The translations under genes were made by a program, and so were the position numbers. DNA of 64,000 bases from Monosporascus cannonballus (lineage: Eukaryota > Ascomycota > Sordariomycetes > Xylariales): NCBI GenBank assembly GCA_004154925.1, contig QJNS01000012.1, positions 1 to 64,000 of the forward strand, written 5' to 3'. Position 1 is the stretch's first letter, and every line of letters begins with the position of its first letter. Under the pieces are notes generated by a model. It was not told the DNA's origin. It saw nothing but the letters and a program-made list of their open reading frames with translations, and ran no database searches. This document shows positions 62,916-64,000 of this stretch, in pieces.

Positions 62916-64000
62916 ATGGATTCCTTCGAGATGCCAATGTTGTTGGTATCTGCGATCACAGCGGCTTCGATCCTCATTGTCGCGTTTCTGTCGAGGCTTC
63001 GCTCGACGAGAACCTTCAATCTCCCAATTTTAGGCATTGAAAATGGAGATCCGAACGCGCTCAAGATGCGCTACGTCCAGGAAGCTGACGTCTTGCTGCG
63101 TGAAGGATACGAGAAAGTGAGCTGCTACTGTCGAATTGATGTGACTCTTTCTAATGTACCTCGGTAGTACAGAGACCGGATATTCCAGGTCCTTACTCCC
63201 GATGGTCCACGGATAGTAAGGAGTCCCTTAGCTTACCCTTCTTTCACTTTACCTGTTTCGAGACAATCTTGCATGTTTTGTCTACATTCAGGCGTCCGAC
63301 TTTGCGGCCCGGCCGCAACTTTGTGACTGCCGGAAGTCGGATGAGTTGTTTATTGACTGGAATCATGACAGTTTCTTCCGAGGAAGCTTGCCCATGACTT
63401 GAAACCGTATAGCAGGCATGAGGCTAGCGGGATGAAAGCATTAGCTGATGTAAGTACCCTCTGCGATCTTGAATTAGCTGGGCAAAGCTGACAGTTGATA
63501 GCGCCACATTGGCCACTATACCACTATCGACCATGAGAGTGACATCATGTTGGGCGCGATCAAGATCGACCTGAACCGAAACCTTGGGACGTTCGTAGGA
63601 GATGTGGAAAATGAGGTCGCGCATTGCTTCCAAACTCAATTCCCCCCATGCGATGGTACGTGCGCCTTGACCAGGGAGAGTCCTCATGCGCGCTAATTGT
63701 TACATGTACAGACTGGACGCCCATAGACCTTCATGAAAAGTTGCTCCGCGTCGTAGCTCAAGCCTCAGCCCGTATTTTCGTAGGGTATCCAATGTGTCGA
63801 GACGAAGAGGTGAGTAGTCAGAAGCCCTATCTATACTTTTACCCACCTCTCGCAACCCCTTCAAATAGTGACATTATATCCCTCCCTTGTATGTTCAACG
63901 TCCGGATGTCGCACCAGGTCCCCACTAGCCCACGCGGCTCCCCTAATGTTCTCTTCATCGAGCAATTTGCTGATTGGATATGATGTAGTGGTTGGAGTGT
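62916..64000 (+). CDS. Cytochrome P450, 5' part (runs off the window)
   Basis: N-terminal part of a membrane-anchored fungal P450 monooxygenase of the type common in terpenoid clusters. Exons: 62916-63116, 63168-63215, 63372-63449, 63502-63655, 63712-63809, and 63989 onward. Introns are GT-AG (51, 156, 52, 56 and 179 bp) and phases agree. Residues 5-28 form the membrane anchor, followed by NLPILG, then the family-typical ALKMRYVQEADVLLREGYEK and FQVLTPDGPRI. Exons 4-5 give DWTPIDLHEKLLRVVAQASA and RIFVGYPMCRDEE, and the last 12 bases encode WLEC. The I-helix, ExxR and heme-Cys regions lie beyond the window, so completeness cannot be judged. The heme iron would be reduced by the usual P450 reductase at the ER. 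Confidence 0.9.

Overview
The window looks like a chromosome segment of a filamentous ascomycete (Pezizomycotina), probably plant-associated. The evidence is short GT-AG introns with CTGAC/CTAAC-type branch sites, fungal gene families (PRISE-type reductase, class I terpene cyclase, CYP, Hce2-like secreted protein), and two sharply separated compositions: balanced gene-bearing DNA, and very AT-rich DNA whose former coding frames carry C-to-T/G-to-A changes of the repeat-induced point mutation (RIP) type. I cannot name the species.

Layout. 1-413: host DNA. 419-25148: a Ty1/Copia element (A, + strand, TSD TTTTC) swollen by insertions. These are an unidentified element X (1713-19053, CTTATA repeated at both ends), which holds a Ty3/Gypsy chromovirus (2267-9168, TSD GGATT), which in turn holds a small solo LTR (7772-7977, TSD TAACA); separately, a 1.5-kb LTR element sits at 19582-21096. 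25154-25771: surviving host DNA with the 3' end of a broken secreted-protein gene. 25777-31187: a second copy of the same Copia family (B, - strand, TSD AGTGG), inserted inside that gene. 31188-37496: host island with the 5' part of the broken gene, a secreted alkaline phosphatase (3 exons) and a PRISE-type NAD(P)H reductase (2 exons). 37505-54843: a RIP-degraded element with hAT-like ends (8-bp TSD AGCGATGG) holding a solo chromovirus LTR, a Fot1/pogo-type transposon, a probable 122-bp solo LTR and a second full chromovirus (46764-53872, TSD ATTTT) that itself carries another solo LTR (49400-49780, TSD TTAAC). 54852-64000: host island with a 7-exon terpene cyclase, a capsular-polysaccharide-type glycosyltransferase and the 5' half of a cytochrome P450 running off the window.

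How it fits together. The right-hand terpene cyclase, glycosyltransferase and P450 have the make-up of a small terpenoid biosynthetic cluster; this is inference from family membership and proximity. The mobile elements were placed by target-site duplications and terminal repeats read directly, and nearly all AT-rich sequence is accounted for as element-derived. RIP has destroyed their coding capacity, while about 100-150 bp at the outer edges of several elements and the short solo LTRs are much less mutated. No tRNA, rRNA, CRISPR array or organellar sequence was seen.
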